Positions 46,990-55,956 of a stretch of DNA of 64,000 nucleotides are shown one piece after another. The position numbers and the translations under genes were made by a program. Within the stretch, counting starts at the first letter, position 1, and the number at the start of each line of letters is the position of its first letter. Source of the DNA: Roseiarcus sp963835215 (GTDB lineage: Bacteria; Pseudomonadota; Alphaproteobacteria; Rhizobiales; Beijerinckiaceae); the NCBI GenBank assembly GCA_963835215.1, contig CAWIES010000002.1, positions 682,001 to 746,000 on the forward strand, read 5' to 3'. Below the pieces are notes generated by a model. It had not been told where the DNA came from. It saw only the letters and a program-made list of their open reading frames with translations, and did not search any database.

Positions 46990-47078
46990 GAAGCGTAAGA
47001 CCGCGCACTGAGAAGCGTACAACCGCGTAACCCGCGTCGCCGCCGTCGGCAAAATCGGCCGGCGGCGGCGGCGCGACC

Positions 47079-48707
47079 CTAAGTGATGACGCTGGGGGTC
47101 TTGCGCCCGGTTCGCGCTTCGATTTCGGCGAGCGAGCGCGACAGGGCGATCAGGCCGGCGAGCGCCGCCTGCGCATCCTGCCCAAGATCGCCGCCCGGCG
47201 CCTCGTAATGTTCGAGATAGACGCGCAGCGTCGCGCCGACCGTGCCGGTGCCCGACAGCCGATAGACGATCCGTGCGCCACCGACGAACATGACCCGCAC
47301 GCCCTGGGCCGGGGTGTCGGAGCCATCGACCGGGTCGTGATAGGCAAAATCGTCGGCCGCCTCGACCTTGAGCGCGCCGAAACTCTGGCCGGGCAGGCTC
47401 GTCAGGCGCGCGCGCAAGGCGTCCATCAGCGCAGTCGCGGCGGCGAGGTCGACCTCCTCGAAATCATGGCGGGTGTAGTAGTTGCGCCCGTAGGTCGCCC
47501 AGTGCTGGCGCACGACTTCGGCGACCGACAGGTGACGGCTGGCGAGGATGGTGAGCCAGAACAGCACCGCCCACAGCCCGTCTTTTTCGCGCAGATGGTT
47601 GGAGCCGGTGCCCGAACTCTCCTCGCCGCAGATCGTCGCCAGGCCGGCGTCGAGCAGGTTGCCGAAAAACTTCCAGCCCGTCGGCGTTTCATAGGCCTTT
47701 ATGCCGAGCTTGGCGGCGACACGGTCGGCGGCGGCGCTGGTCGGCATCGAGCGGGCGATGCCGGCGAGGCCCTTGGAATAGCCCGGCGCGAGCCGCGCAT
47801 TGGCGGCGAGCATGGCGAGCGAATCGGACGGGGTGACGAACTGGCCGCGGCCAATGATCAGGTTGCGGTCGCCGTCGCCGTCGGATGCGGCGCCCAAATC
47901 GGGCGCCTGCGGCGACATCAGGAGATCGTAGAGATCCTTGCAATAGGTGAGGTTGGGGTCGGGATGATGGCCGCCGAAATCGGGCAGCGGCGTCCCATTG
48001 ACGACGGTTCCGACCGCCGCGCCGAGTTCGCCCTCGAGGATGGCGTGCGCGTAGGGGCCGGTGATCGCGTGCATCGCGTCAAAACGCATGGTGAAGCCGG
48101 AGGCGAACAGCGCCCGCAACGCGTCGAAGTCGAACAGCGTCTTCATCAGCGCCGAATAATTGGCGACCGGATCGACGATCTCGACTTTGCCCTCGCCAAG
48201 CGCGACCACGCCCAGCGCGTCGAGATCGATGTCAGGCGTGTCGAGCGTTTTGTACGCGTCGATGGTTTTGGTGCGGGCGTAGATCGCGTCGGTGATCTTT
48301 TCGGGCGCCGGGCCGCCGTTGCCGATGTTGTATTTGACGCCGAAATCGCCGTCGGGGCCGCCAAGATTGTGCGAGGCGGAAAAAATGATGCCGCCGTATG
48401 TGTGCAGCGAGCGGATCAGGCCCGACACGGCCGGCGTCGACAACAGGCCGCCGCGGCCAACCACAATGCGCCCGAAACCATTGGCGAGCGCAATGCGAAT
48501 CGCCTTTTGGATCGCCTCGCGATTGTAGAAACGACCATCGCCGCCGATCACCAGCGTCTGGCCGGCGAAACCCTCCAGCGAATCGAAGATCGACTGGAGG
48601 AAATTCTCGACATAGTTCGGCTGCTGGAAGACCTTCGTCTTCTTGCGCAGACCCGAGGTGCCGGGCTTCTGGTCGGCAAAGGGCTTGGTTGCGACGGTGC
48701 GGATCAA
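47079..48707 (-). CDS. pgm: Phosphoglucomutase Pgm
   Basis: Pgm interconverts glucose-1-phosphate and glucose-6-phosphate. The protein has FADQKPGTSGLRKK at the start, the phosphoserine loop IFSASHNLGGPDGDFG, the metal site ASDGDGDRNLIIG, the sugar loop CGEESSGTGSNHLREKDG and the C-terminal phosphate loop YRLSGTGTVGATLR. I take the TTG at 48707 as the start because GGGAGG lies six bases upstream; this gives 542 residues, the usual length. Another in-frame start upstream adds 18 non-conserved residues. With galU and galE it feeds UDP-sugar synthesis. Confidence 0.94.
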   Translation of the reverse strand: MIRTVATKPFADQKPGTSGLRKKTKVFQQPNYVENFLQSIFDSLEGFAGQTLVIGGDGRFYNREAIQKAIRIALANGFGRIVVGRGGLLSTPAVSGLIRSLHTYGGIIFSASHNLGGPDGDFGVKYNIGNGGPAPEKITDAIYARTKTIDAYKTLDTPDIDLDALGVVALGEGKVEIVDPVANYSALMKTLFDFDALRALFASGFTMRFDAMHAITGPYAHAILEGELGAAVGTVVNGTPLPDFGGHHPDPNLTYCKDLYDLLMSPQAPDLGAASDGDGDRNLIIGRGQFVTPSDSLAMLAANARLAPGYSKGLAGIARSMPTSAAADRVAAKLGIKAYETPTGWKFFGNLLDAGLATICGEESSGTGSNHLREKDGLWAVLFWLTILASRHLSVAEVVRQHWATYGRNYYTRHDFEEVDLAAATALMDALRARLTSLPGQSFGALKVEAADDFAYHDPVDGSDTPAQGVRVMFVGGARIVYRLSGTGTVGATLRVYLEHYEAPGGDLGQDAQAALAGLIALSRSLAEIEARTGRKTPSVIT

Positions 48708-48815
48708 GGGCTGCCTCCCGGTTTGGGGGAGACTGTAGCGGCGAGAGGCCGACGGGGGCAATCGGAAGCGCCGGCTTGCCAGGTCCTTGCCAAGTCAACG
48801 CCGCCGTCGACTTTC

Positions 48816-48841
48816 GTCAAGAAACGTCAAGTTCTGTCAAG
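48816..48841. repeat. Three 10-bp-phased GTCAAG repeats upstream of pgm
   Basis: GTCAAG occurs at 48816-48821, 48826-48831 and 48836-48841, exactly 10 bases apart (one helical turn), with an inverted CTTGAC at 48849-48854 and more GTCAA copies nearby (48794, 48896). It lies about 110 bases upstream of pgm within the 334-base gap to the secreted-protein gene, in which I see no gene. It may be an operator; only pattern evidence. Confidence 0.45.
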
Positions 48842-49041
48842 CGGCGGACTTGACGCCGCAACAAGATTACCTGCGATTTCAAATCATTGGTGGAGCGTCA
48901 AGGGGGTTGCGCGGGCGCTTGGGCTTCGGGGCGGCTTCGAACGCGATCCGCCGAACCGGCAGGATTCCACACTACCACGAGTTCTGTTTTTCGGAAAGTT
49001 CTGATTGAGGCGCAGGGCTCGCCGCCGCCGTCGCGAAGAGG

Positions 49042-49536
49042 CTATTTCGGCGTTTCCTGCTCGTCTTGCGCCCCGGCGGCCAGTGGAACCAGCGCGAGCT
49101 GGCAGGCGCGGCTGCGCGCCTCGCCGTCAGGGCCGCGCCACGATTGTCTCCCGGTCAGCGTTCCGCCGTTCGCCCCGAGCGCGCCGCTATAGTCGCCATG
49201 CATGGTGATCCCGCCGAGCGGCCAGCTCGAGGTCAGATGAACCTTGCCGTCCGCGTCGATCGAACCTTCGCCGAGTTCGCTGCCCAGCACGCGCGTTCCC
49301 TCGAGGTTGAAGAGCGGCCTCGCGAACTCAACCGCGCCGCCGCGTTCGACGATGTCCAACGGCGCGCGCAGAATGCCCGCCGCGCCAAACGCTTGTTCGC
49401 AGACCATTGTCCCGCGAAAGGCGATCGGCGGTGATGAGGGCTTGTCCTGGGCCACGGCCGGCGCCGCGGCGAGTGACAGCGCCGCCAAGCCGGCCAGCGC
49501 GCATGCGTTTCCAACGCGCGGGACATTGCGTTTCAT
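49042..49536 (-). CDS. Secreted protein of unknown function
   Basis: The 164-residue precursor has a signal peptide (basic KRN, hydrophobic ALAGLAALSLAAA, cleavage probably after VAQ near residue 29). The mature part is ~135 residues, beta-rich in appearance, with conserved-looking GTMVCEQAFGAAG and SRACQLALVPL segments; the two Cys (one in each) could form a disulphide. It looks like one of the small exported beta-sandwich proteins common in rhizobia. I cannot name a family. It is separate from pgm (334-base gap) and from the CLC gene (110-base gap). Confidence 0.65.
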   Translation of the reverse strand: MKRNVPRVGNACALAGLAALSLAAAPAVAQDKPSSPPIAFRGTMVCEQAFGAAGILRAPLDIVERGGAVEFARPLFNLEGTRVLGSELGEGSIDADGKVHLTSSWPLGGITMHGDYSGALGANGGTLTGRQSWRGPDGEARSRACQLALVPLAAGAQDEQETPK

Positions 49537-49646
49537 CGGTCGCCTCCCTGTTCGCTCGCGCCCCCAAGTCAGGGCATGACGCCGAATTTAGACCTGACGC
49601 TCGCGCGAGGGGAATCAACTTGGCTTGAGCGCCGGCGCGTCGCCCT

Positions 49647-51458
49647 TCAATCCGCGTAGTTGTCGATCACCGTGTCGGCGATCACGCGCTTGGTGATGAT
49701 GCCGACGACGTCGCGCGTACGCGGCCGCGCTTCGCCGGAAAAGACGATCGCCGCGCTGGCGCGGTGGCGGCGCAGCCGGGCGAAGACCAGGCTGAGCAGA
49801 TCGACATCGCGGCACACGACCATACGCGGCTCGACGAAACGGTCGATCGGCGTCTCCGGCTCTTTCTGCGCAGCGATCCACATTCCCGAACGCGGTGGGA
49901 CCAGACCGACCACACGGCCCTCGCGCTCGACGACCACGGGGGGCGGTTCGTCGGTGGTCTCGGCCGGGAAGGCTTGGCCGATCGGGGTTCCCGCGGCGAC
50001 AACCAGGAAGGCGCGCTCCATCACATCCTTGGCCTGCTGGACGAGATAGAGATTGATGTGCCGCTCCTTGGGGATGCGGTGGCCGCGATGGCGCAGCTTG
50101 ATGGTGTAGATCGTCTCGCCGATCAGCGCGCGGCGCACGCCCGCGGCGATGGCGACGGCGACAATCACCGGCACGATGATGCCGTAGTCGCGCGTCATCT
50201 CGAAAATCATCACGATCGCGGTCATCACGCCGCCGGTGCCGGCGCCGACCATCGCCGCCATGCCGACAATGGCGGCGGCCGGAACGGTCATGCCCATCTG
50301 CGGCAGCGCAAGATGAGCGAGCGCGGCGAAGCCGCCCCCGAGCGTCGCGCCGAGATAGAGCGAGGGCGAAAAGATGCCGCCCGAGGCGCCGCAGCCCAGA
50401 CTCACGGTCGTCGCCAGCAGCTTCACAGCGAACAGCAGCGCCAGCAGGCCGATTGCGCCCATGCCGCCATCGAGGATCGACTGGATGACGCCATAGCCGA
50501 CGCCGTCGATGTAGGAATGGCCGAAGACGCGCATCATGACGACCATCGTCAGACCGAGCGCGGCCATGCCGAGGATGTTCTGGACGTAGGGGCCGCCCGG
50601 CAGTTTGGGAAACCCGTCCTCCATGACGACCAGCAGGCGGATGAAGGCCCAAGAGGCGACCCCGCACAACAAGCCGATCAGCGCGAAGCCGATTGCATCG
50701 GGTAGCTGCAGCGCCTGAGCGAAGGTGAACTGAAAGTCGGGCACGGCGAAAGCGGGATCGGGCCCGATCAGCCAGCGACCGACGGTGGTGGCGGCGCCGG
50801 TCGCCAGGACGACCGGCAGAAAGGTGCGGTTGGAAACTTCCGGCAGCAGGATCTCCACCGCAAACAGCACGCCGCCGAGCGGCGTGTTAAACGTCGCGGC
50901 GATGCCGGCGCCGGCGCCGGCGGCGAGCAGGGTGATCTTCTGCCAGGTCGACAGGCCGAAGGCGCCCGCGAAGCTGGAGCCAAGCGCCGCGCCGATCTGG
51001 ATGATCGGCCCCTCGCGCCCGACCGCCGCGCCGCTGCCAATCGACAGCGCCGAGGCGAGCGACTTGATCACCGCCACCTGCCAGCGGATTTCGCCGCGCT
51101 TGTAGAACACCGCATCCATCACTTCGGGGACGCCGTGGCCCTTGGCCTCCGGCGCGAAGCGCTGAACCAGGAAAACGACGATGACGCCGCCGATGACCGG
51201 CGACAGCGCGACGAAGACGCCGAAGGGGCTCGGCGCCTCGAGCAGGTTGGCGTCGTAATGGTAGTTGAACACGCCGTTGTAAAAGGCGTTGTGCACGAGC
51301 CCGATCAGATCGCGCAGGAACACCGCGCCGAAGCCGGTGGCGACGCCAACGAACAGCGCGAGCGCGCATAGCGCCAGCAAGCCCAGGCGCCCCTCTCGCT
51401 CGGGCTGCGGACCCGCTTCGAGCAGGCGCGGAGTTTCGGCGGGCGAAGCGGCGTCCAT
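49647..51458 (-). CDS. CLC-type chloride transport protein with C-terminal CBS domains
   Basis: The 603-residue protein has about 450 residues of CLC membrane domain and two CBS domains in the last 130 residues. Ion-pathway motifs are AKGHGVPEV, GSGAAVGREGPIIQIG (with the gating Glu) and GCGASGGIFSPSLYLGA. The loop corresponding to the E. coli proton glutamate reads LFAVEILLPE, so by alignment that residue is Ile. This combination (gating Glu present, proton Glu absent) leaves channel versus exchanger open. It would move chloride or another anion across the inner membrane. The 447-base gap upstream carries repeats. Confidence 0.9.
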   Translation of the reverse strand: MDAASPAETPRLLEAGPQPEREGRLGLLALCALALFVGVATGFGAVFLRDLIGLVHNAFYNGVFNYHYDANLLEAPSPFGVFVALSPVIGGVIVVFLVQRFAPEAKGHGVPEVMDAVFYKRGEIRWQVAVIKSLASALSIGSGAAVGREGPIIQIGAALGSSFAGAFGLSTWQKITLLAAGAGAGIAATFNTPLGGVLFAVEILLPEVSNRTFLPVVLATGAATTVGRWLIGPDPAFAVPDFQFTFAQALQLPDAIGFALIGLLCGVASWAFIRLLVVMEDGFPKLPGGPYVQNILGMAALGLTMVVMMRVFGHSYIDGVGYGVIQSILDGGMGAIGLLALLFAVKLLATTVSLGCGASGGIFSPSLYLGATLGGGFAALAHLALPQMGMTVPAAAIVGMAAMVGAGTGGVMTAIVMIFEMTRDYGIIVPVIVAVAIAAGVRRALIGETIYTIKLRHRGHRIPKERHINLYLVQQAKDVMERAFLVVAAGTPIGQAFPAETTDEPPPVVVEREGRVVGLVPPRSGMWIAAQKEPETPIDRFVEPRMVVCRDVDLLSLVFARLRRHRASAAIVFSGEARPRTRDVVGIITKRVIADTVIDNYAD

Positions 51459-51560
51459 GATGGTCCTGCGGCGAGAGCGGCTCGATCACGTCGCGATAAA
51501 CGCTGAGGCGGCGATGTCAACCGCGAGCGCGCGAGCGGACCTGAAGGCGGAACGCTATCG

Positions 51561-51608
51561 CTTCACGCCGTCATGGCCCGGCTTGTCCCGGCCATCCGCG
51601 CGGCGAAG
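51561..51608. repeat. Palindromic intergenic repeat (CGTCATGGCC type), copy A
   Basis: CTTCACGCCGTCATGGCCC, then a TTGT centre, then GGCCATCCGCGCGGCGAAG, form nested stems (ATGGCC/GGCCAT and CGCCG/CGGCG). Elements of this sequence family are frequent between genes in rhizobial genomes. It lies in the 447-base gap (51459-51905) between the CLC gene and the oxidoreductase; otherwise I see no gene in that gap. Confidence 0.65.
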
Positions 51609-51756
51609 GCGGCTCAACTCTTACGCACGATCGGCCATCACCATCATGTCGCCGGGACATGCCTTCTCCGCTACGCGCAAGAGTTCGTCATGGCGTGAGG
51701 ATCAACGCCGCGTGTCGAACGGCGATCAGGTCGCGCAGCTCGCCGGGCTGGTCATG

Positions 51757-51806
51757 CTTCACGCCGTCATGGCCGGACAAGCCCCTCTCCCCGCCAGCGG
51801 GGAGAA
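51757..51806. repeat. Palindromic intergenic repeat, partial copy B plus C-rich hairpin
   Basis: CTTCACGCCGTCATGGCCGG at 51757 repeats the left arm of the 51561 element, but the right arm is missing. It runs directly into a second hairpin, CTCCCCGC-CA-GCGGGGAG (51786-51803). It looks like two repeat types fused at their ends. Confidence 0.5.
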
Positions 51807-51905
51807 GGGACGCGGCTCGCACTTGCCCCAAACCGGGTTCGCCTCGAAGATCGCCCGCGGGGCCGCGAGCGGAGCGGACTGGCCGCGCCCGGAGATGACG
51901 AAACG

Positions 51906-52843
51906 ATGCGCGCAATTGGACTGTTCCGTCACGGCGGTCCTGACGTTCTTGAGCTCGTCGACGTGCCCGAAGTTCACGCCGGTCCCGGGCAGGTGCGAAT
52001 CCGCGTCCATGCGGCGACGGTCAACCCGACCGACGTCGGGGTCCGCAACGGCGCGCGCGCCGAACAGCAGAAAGCCGATCCGCCGCCCTATGTGCCAGGC
52101 ATGGAGCGGCGGGGATCGTCGATGAGATCGGAGGCGACGTTCCCGACAGACTGAAACTCGGCGACGCCGTCATGGCGATCGTGGTTCCCAAAGGCAGCCA
52201 TGGCGCATATCGCGAGCAGATCGTGCTCGACGCGCGATCGGTCGTGCGCGCGCCCGCGGGAAAGAGCCTCGTCGAGGCCGCCACCTTGCCGATGAACGGG
52301 CTGACGGCGCGCCTCTCGCTCGACCTTCTCAAGCTGTCTCCGGGTCAGGTGATCGCCGTGACCGGCGCGGCGGGCGCTTATGGCGGCTACGTGATCCAGC
52401 TCGCCAAAACCGAGGGGCTGACGGTCATCGCCGACGCTTCCGAGAAAGACGAAAAGCTGGTCGCGTCGCTTGGCGCCGATATCGTCGTTCGCCGGGGCGA
52501 CGATGTCGCGTCGCGGATTCGCGAGCGCTTTCCCGACGGCGTCGATGGACTGGCGGACGGAGCCGTGCTCAATGAGCTTGTCATCCCCGCCGTTCGCGAC
52601 GGCGGCGCCTTCACCTCCGTCCGCGGTTTCGAGGGCGCCCCGCAGCGGGATATCCGCTTCGCGCCAACCTTCGTGCGCACCTATGCGCACGAGTGGGAAA
52701 AGCTCGATCGCCTGCGCCAACAGGTCGAGGCCGGCGAGATCACGCTTCGCGTCGCGGACGTCTATCCGCCCGAAAGGGCGGCCGACGCCCATCGTCGGCT
52801 GGAGGCCGGCGGCACGCGAGGACGGCTGGTCATCCAATTTTGA
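51906..52843 (+). CDS. Zinc-independent quinone-oxidoreductase/alcohol-dehydrogenase-like protein (frameshift in sequence)
   Basis: It is a medium-chain dehydrogenase of the quinone oxidoreductase type. The N terminus is MRAIGLFRHGGPDVLELVDV with GQVRIRVHAATVNPTDVGVRNG, and the cofactor loop is VTGAAGAYGGYVIQLAK. There are no catalytic-zinc ligands. The frame breaks near 52104 (catggagcggcgggg), where one base is missing; adding it gives MEAAGIVDEIGGDV and a ~312-residue protein. It would reduce a quinone or enal with NADPH; the real substrate is unknown. It is convergent with the transglycosylase gene. Confidence 0.82.
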
Positions 52844-52884
52844 TTCAAAGCGGAGCAACATCGACGACATGACGCGCGGCCCGC

Positions 52885-54065
52885 CTACCGCCGCAGCGCC
52901 TCCAGCACCTTCTCCGACGCGCCGCCCATCGACCTTCAGCCCGTTCTTGCCCTCGAAATCCGCGATCGCCGCTCTTGGTCTTGGCGCCGATCGCGCCGTC
53001 GGGGGCGCCGACGTCGTAGCCGCGCTTGGTCGAGCAGCGTCTGCAACTCGCGGCGCTCGGCGCGCGACAGGCCGGGATCGTCGGTCGGCCAGGGCGTGAC
53101 GATGCCGGGGCCGCCGGCGAGGCGCTGGGCGAGGATGGCGATCGCCAGCGTGTAGGATTCGGCGGCGTTGTAGTGAATAGATGACATCGAAGTTGTGCGT
53201 CACCAGGAACGCCGGACCGTCGCGCGCCGGCGGGCAGCAGCAGGCCGGCCTCGCCCTCGCCGAGCGCGCTTGCCGTCGATGCGCGTAATCCCGCGCGCGG
53301 CCCAGGCCGACATCGGCTGCTTCGTCCTTGCGGCCCGGAGGGGCCGGAATAGCCCGCGGGCAGCTTGACCTCGAAGCCCCAGGGCTCGCCCGTCGCGCCA
53401 GCCGGAATTGCTGCAGATAATTGGCGGTCGAGCCGAGCGCGGCGGCGGCGGAATCGACGATGTCGCGCCCCGAGCCGTCGAGATCGACCGCGAGCCGCAG
53501 GAAGGTCGAGGGCATGAACTGCGTCTGCCCGAACGCGCCCGCCCACGAGCCGTTCAGCTTGTCGAGCGGAATGTCGCCGCGATCGGCGATCTTCAGCGTC
53601 GCCATCAGCTCGCCGCGAAAATAGCCGGCGCGCTGCGACCCACGCAGGCGAGCGTCGTCAGCGATTGCACCAGCGGGCGCTCGCCCATGTCGCTGGCCGA
53701 AATTGGATTCGACGCCCCAGATCGCCGCGATGACATGGCGATTGACGCCGAAGCGCTTCTCGGCCTTGGCGAGCGCGTCCGGCGTTCGCCGCCATCGCCG
53801 CCTTGCCGTCGGCGACGCGCTCGTCGTCGACCAGCGCCGCCATATAGTCCCAGATCGGCGTCTTGAACTCGGGCTGGCTGGTCTCGAACTCCAGCACCTT
53901 CGTGTCGGGCTGCAGGCCGTCGAACGCGGCCTTGAGCGTCGCGGCGGAAATGCCCTGGCTCGCGGCCTCGGATTTCAGCGAGGCGACGCAGGAGGCAAAA
54001 TCGGCGCGCGCGGGGGCGGCGAGGAGCAGCGTGGCCGGAGGCAGCCGAGGAAGAGGGCGAATCAT
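52885..54065 (-). CDS. Lytic murein transglycosylase (MltB-type) broken by many frameshifts
   Basis: Fragments of a secreted lytic transglycosylase lie in order over three frames: a short signal-like N terminus (LPPATLLLAAPARA), DFASCVASLKSEAASQG, FDGLQPDTKVLEFE, PIWDYMAALVDDERVADG, the catalytic region (LGVESNFG-like, FRGELMATLKIADRGDIPL, GAFGQTQFMPSTF), IHYNAAESYTLAIAILAQRL, and a peptidoglycan-binding tail (GYDVGAPDGAIG, SEKVLEALRR). The order matches the SLT_2 plus PG_binding_1 family and the repaired length is ~393 residues. At least seven one-base shifts are needed. Either this is true decay or the region was sequenced very poorly; the conserved amino acids are retained, which favours error. 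Confidence 0.7.
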
Positions 54066-54196
54066 GCCGGCATCATCGGGGATTCGCGGCGGGCGTCGAG
54101 CACGGCTGGCGCCGGCGGCGCGCGCCATAGAAACGCCGTAGCATCCCGTTAAAAATGGAAGCGGCCGCGCGCCAACCGCCCTGGAGGCGAACGCCT

Positions 54197-54316
54197 ATGT
54201 CCTCGTGTTTTCACCCTGTGGCGCTCGCCGCCGCGATCCTCGCCGCAACGATTGGCGTTGGCTACGCCGACGACACGACCGTCGCCAGCAACATTGAGCG
54301 TTATCCTTCGTCATGA
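54197..54316 (+). pseudogene. Truncated secreted-protein start at an island edge
   Basis: Thirty-nine codons encode a signal peptide (ALAAAILAATIGVGYA) and a few mature residues (DDTTVASNIERY) before a TGA at 54314-54316. The first ~115 bases have the host's high GC; just downstream the sequence becomes AT-rich. So the 5' end of a secreted-protein gene seems to have been cut by an insertion. What the gene was cannot be told. Confidence 0.4.
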
Positions 54317-54332
54317 TGGTCAGCGGCACGGC

Positions 54333-54524
54333 GTGCTATATATCGATAGCACCCGTCCGAACGCTTTTGGAGTTGATGAGGGCGCAGATAGAACTCAACC
54401 CGACGCGAACAAGATTGCACGGTCGCTTCAGGCGCATAGGGCCACGGTCAGGCTTGCCCAGGCGTTAGCAAGCGTTCTGGAGCCCCTTAGATTAGCCGCT
54501 CCTCTTTTGGAGATAGGACAGTGA
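54333..54524 (+). other. Open frame coupled to the methyltransferase start (fragment or small gene)
   Basis: An open frame reading VLYIDSTRPNAFGVDEG and RSLQAHRATVRLAQALASVL ends with TGA at 54522-54524, overlapping the methyltransferase GTG start (54521) as GTGA. A GTG at about 54341 could start it, but I see no good ribosome site. It could be the C-terminal remnant of a gene or a short leader for coupled translation. I recognise no family. Confidence 0.3.
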
Positions 54525-55228
54525 ATTATTTAGACACCGGCTCTTCGTACGACGCCGTTGCCGAAGAATATTACGATGTTAGTCGACATTTAACCTGTTA
54601 TAATTTTGGATGCCTGAGTTACCAGTTCCTATATCCACGAATACAAAGCGTCGCCCATAGAACACAAAGTGCGTTGGAAATTGGAGCAGGAAAATCAATT
54701 GTTTCTGCGATATTCGAAGAGAATCATTTTCCGTTGTCCCGCGTAACAATTCTTGATAAGTCTCCTGGAATGCTTAATCATTCAAGTAAATGGATATCTG
54801 CTGGAGCGATTGCCAAGATTGCCGACGCAAAACAAACGCAATTGCCTGAACGGTCTTTTGACCTAATAGTGTCTTCCCTTGGAGATCCTTACGACTCTGA
54901 GGAATTTTGGGTGGAGATGCATAGAGTAATACGATGCGGAGGAACCATTTTATTTACGACCCCTTCGTTTGAGTGGTCAAGCAAGTTTCGCCACGGTTTA
55001 TTTTCTGATACCGCGGAATTCTCACTGAGAAACGGAAATACTGTATTGGTTCCCTCATTTACTCGGCCGTTGTTGCAAGAAAAAGCCTTGATTCGAGGAG
55101 TTGGATTTGAACTCATGGAGGAGATTATGCCGGGCAGGAACAAAATAGAAGGCCCAATTTCGCATAAACTTGACGTCCTGCAAGCGTCAGAACCTGTAAT
55201 CTATTGCTTTGCTCTTAAGGCAATTTAG
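54521..55228 (+). CDS. Orphan class I SAM-dependent methyltransferase in an AT-rich insert
   Basis: The 235-residue protein has motif I SALEIGAGKSIV, an acidic residue after strand 2 (VTILDKSPGML), FDLIVSSLGDPYDS in the motif IV position and a VIRCGGTILFTTPSFEW motif, so it is a Rossmann-fold methyltransferase. The first 50 residues (YDAVAEEYYDVSRHLTCYNFGC) resemble a recurrent subfamily of unknown substrate. Codon use and base composition (ATA, TTA, AGA codons) are unlike the neighbours, indicating recent acquisition. The GTG start has GGAG 8 bases upstream. No partner gene is recognised beside it. Confidence 0.75.
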   Translation: MNYLDTGSSYDAVAEEYYDVSRHLTCYNFGCLSYQFLYPRIQSVAHRTQSALEIGAGKSIVSAIFEENHFPLSRVTILDKSPGMLNHSSKWISAGAIAKIADAKQTQLPERSFDLIVSSLGDPYDSEEFWVEMHRVIRCGGTILFTTPSFEWSSKFRHGLFSDTAEFSLRNGNTVLVPSFTRPLLQEKALIRGVGFELMEEIMPGRNKIEGPISHKLDVLQASEPVIYCFALKAI

Positions 55229-55311
55229 TGATCTATTTTCAGAGCAAATTACTCGCTGCGGAGGGGTGGCCCGATGGAAATCTCCTCGGGGCGGCCTCGG
55301 ACGCAAAACGC

Positions 55312-55956
55312 ATGCGTTTGAGCCTTCGACTTGCCGCTGTGGTCCTGGCGATCCTCGCTGCCGCTGTCGGGCCCAGCCTCGCAGTCGACGCCACCACGAT
55401 CTCCCCCAAGGGGCTCTGGCTAGCGCGCCAGCTCGACGCGATGGGCGTCGAGAGCAAGTGGATCGCCGGGACGCACATCAATTGGGAGACGGGCGAGCCG
55501 GATGGAAGTTCGGAGGTCCTTCCGGGCCATCACACCCATTGCAGCGCCTTCGTCGCCTCGGCCGCCGAGACATTGGGCGTCTACATCCTACGCCCACCGG
55601 AGCACGGTCAGGTCCTGCTCGCCAACGCGCAGAGCGAGTGGCTGGCGGACGCCGGCGCCGACAAGGGCTGGCGACGGATCACAAACGCGCTCGAAGCGCA
55701 GTCGCTGGCCAATACTGGCGTGCTGGTCGTCGCCAGTTATCACGCTCACCGCGACAACAAGCCCGGCCACATCGCGATCGTGCGACCAAGCGTCGTGACG
55801 GCGGAGACAATCGCAGCCGTTGGCCCGACGTTGATCCAGGCGGGCAGCGTCAACAGCTCGGCGATCGCCGCCAAGCAAGGTTTCGCCGGCCATATTCATG
55901 CTTGGCGCGACAATGAGATCGACTATTACGCGCACGACATCGCTGGGCCGCCCTAG
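55312..55956 (+). CDS. Secreted Cys/His protein, probable cell-wall amidase-like fold
   Basis: The 214-residue precursor has a signal peptide (AAVVLAILAAAVGPSLA). The mature part contains GHHTHCSAFVASAAETLG (candidate catalytic Cys), then GHIAIVRPS (candidate His) and AGHIHAWRDNEIDYYA near the end, an order seen in NlpC/P60 and CHAP-like cysteine peptidases and amidases. This is a fold guess from residue order; no family motif is exact. The ATG at 55312 is inside a GC-rich sequence again, so it marks the right edge of the AT-rich insert. Confidence 0.6.
   Translation: MRLSLRLAAVVLAILAAAVGPSLAVDATTISPKGLWLARQLDAMGVESKWIAGTHINWETGEPDGSSEVLPGHHTHCSAFVASAAETLGVYILRPPEHGQVLLANAQSEWLADAGADKGWRRITNALEAQSLANTGVLVVASYHAHRDNKPGHIAIVRPSVVTAETIAAVGPTLIQAGSVNSSAIAAKQGFAGHIHAWRDNEIDYYAHDIAGPP

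Noticed and set aside
52088..53605. A 505-residue frame joining transglycosylase pieces to DNA antisense to the oxidoreductase
   Set aside because: Its second half is antisense to the oxidoreductase; the real transglycosylase ends at 52885 after repair.
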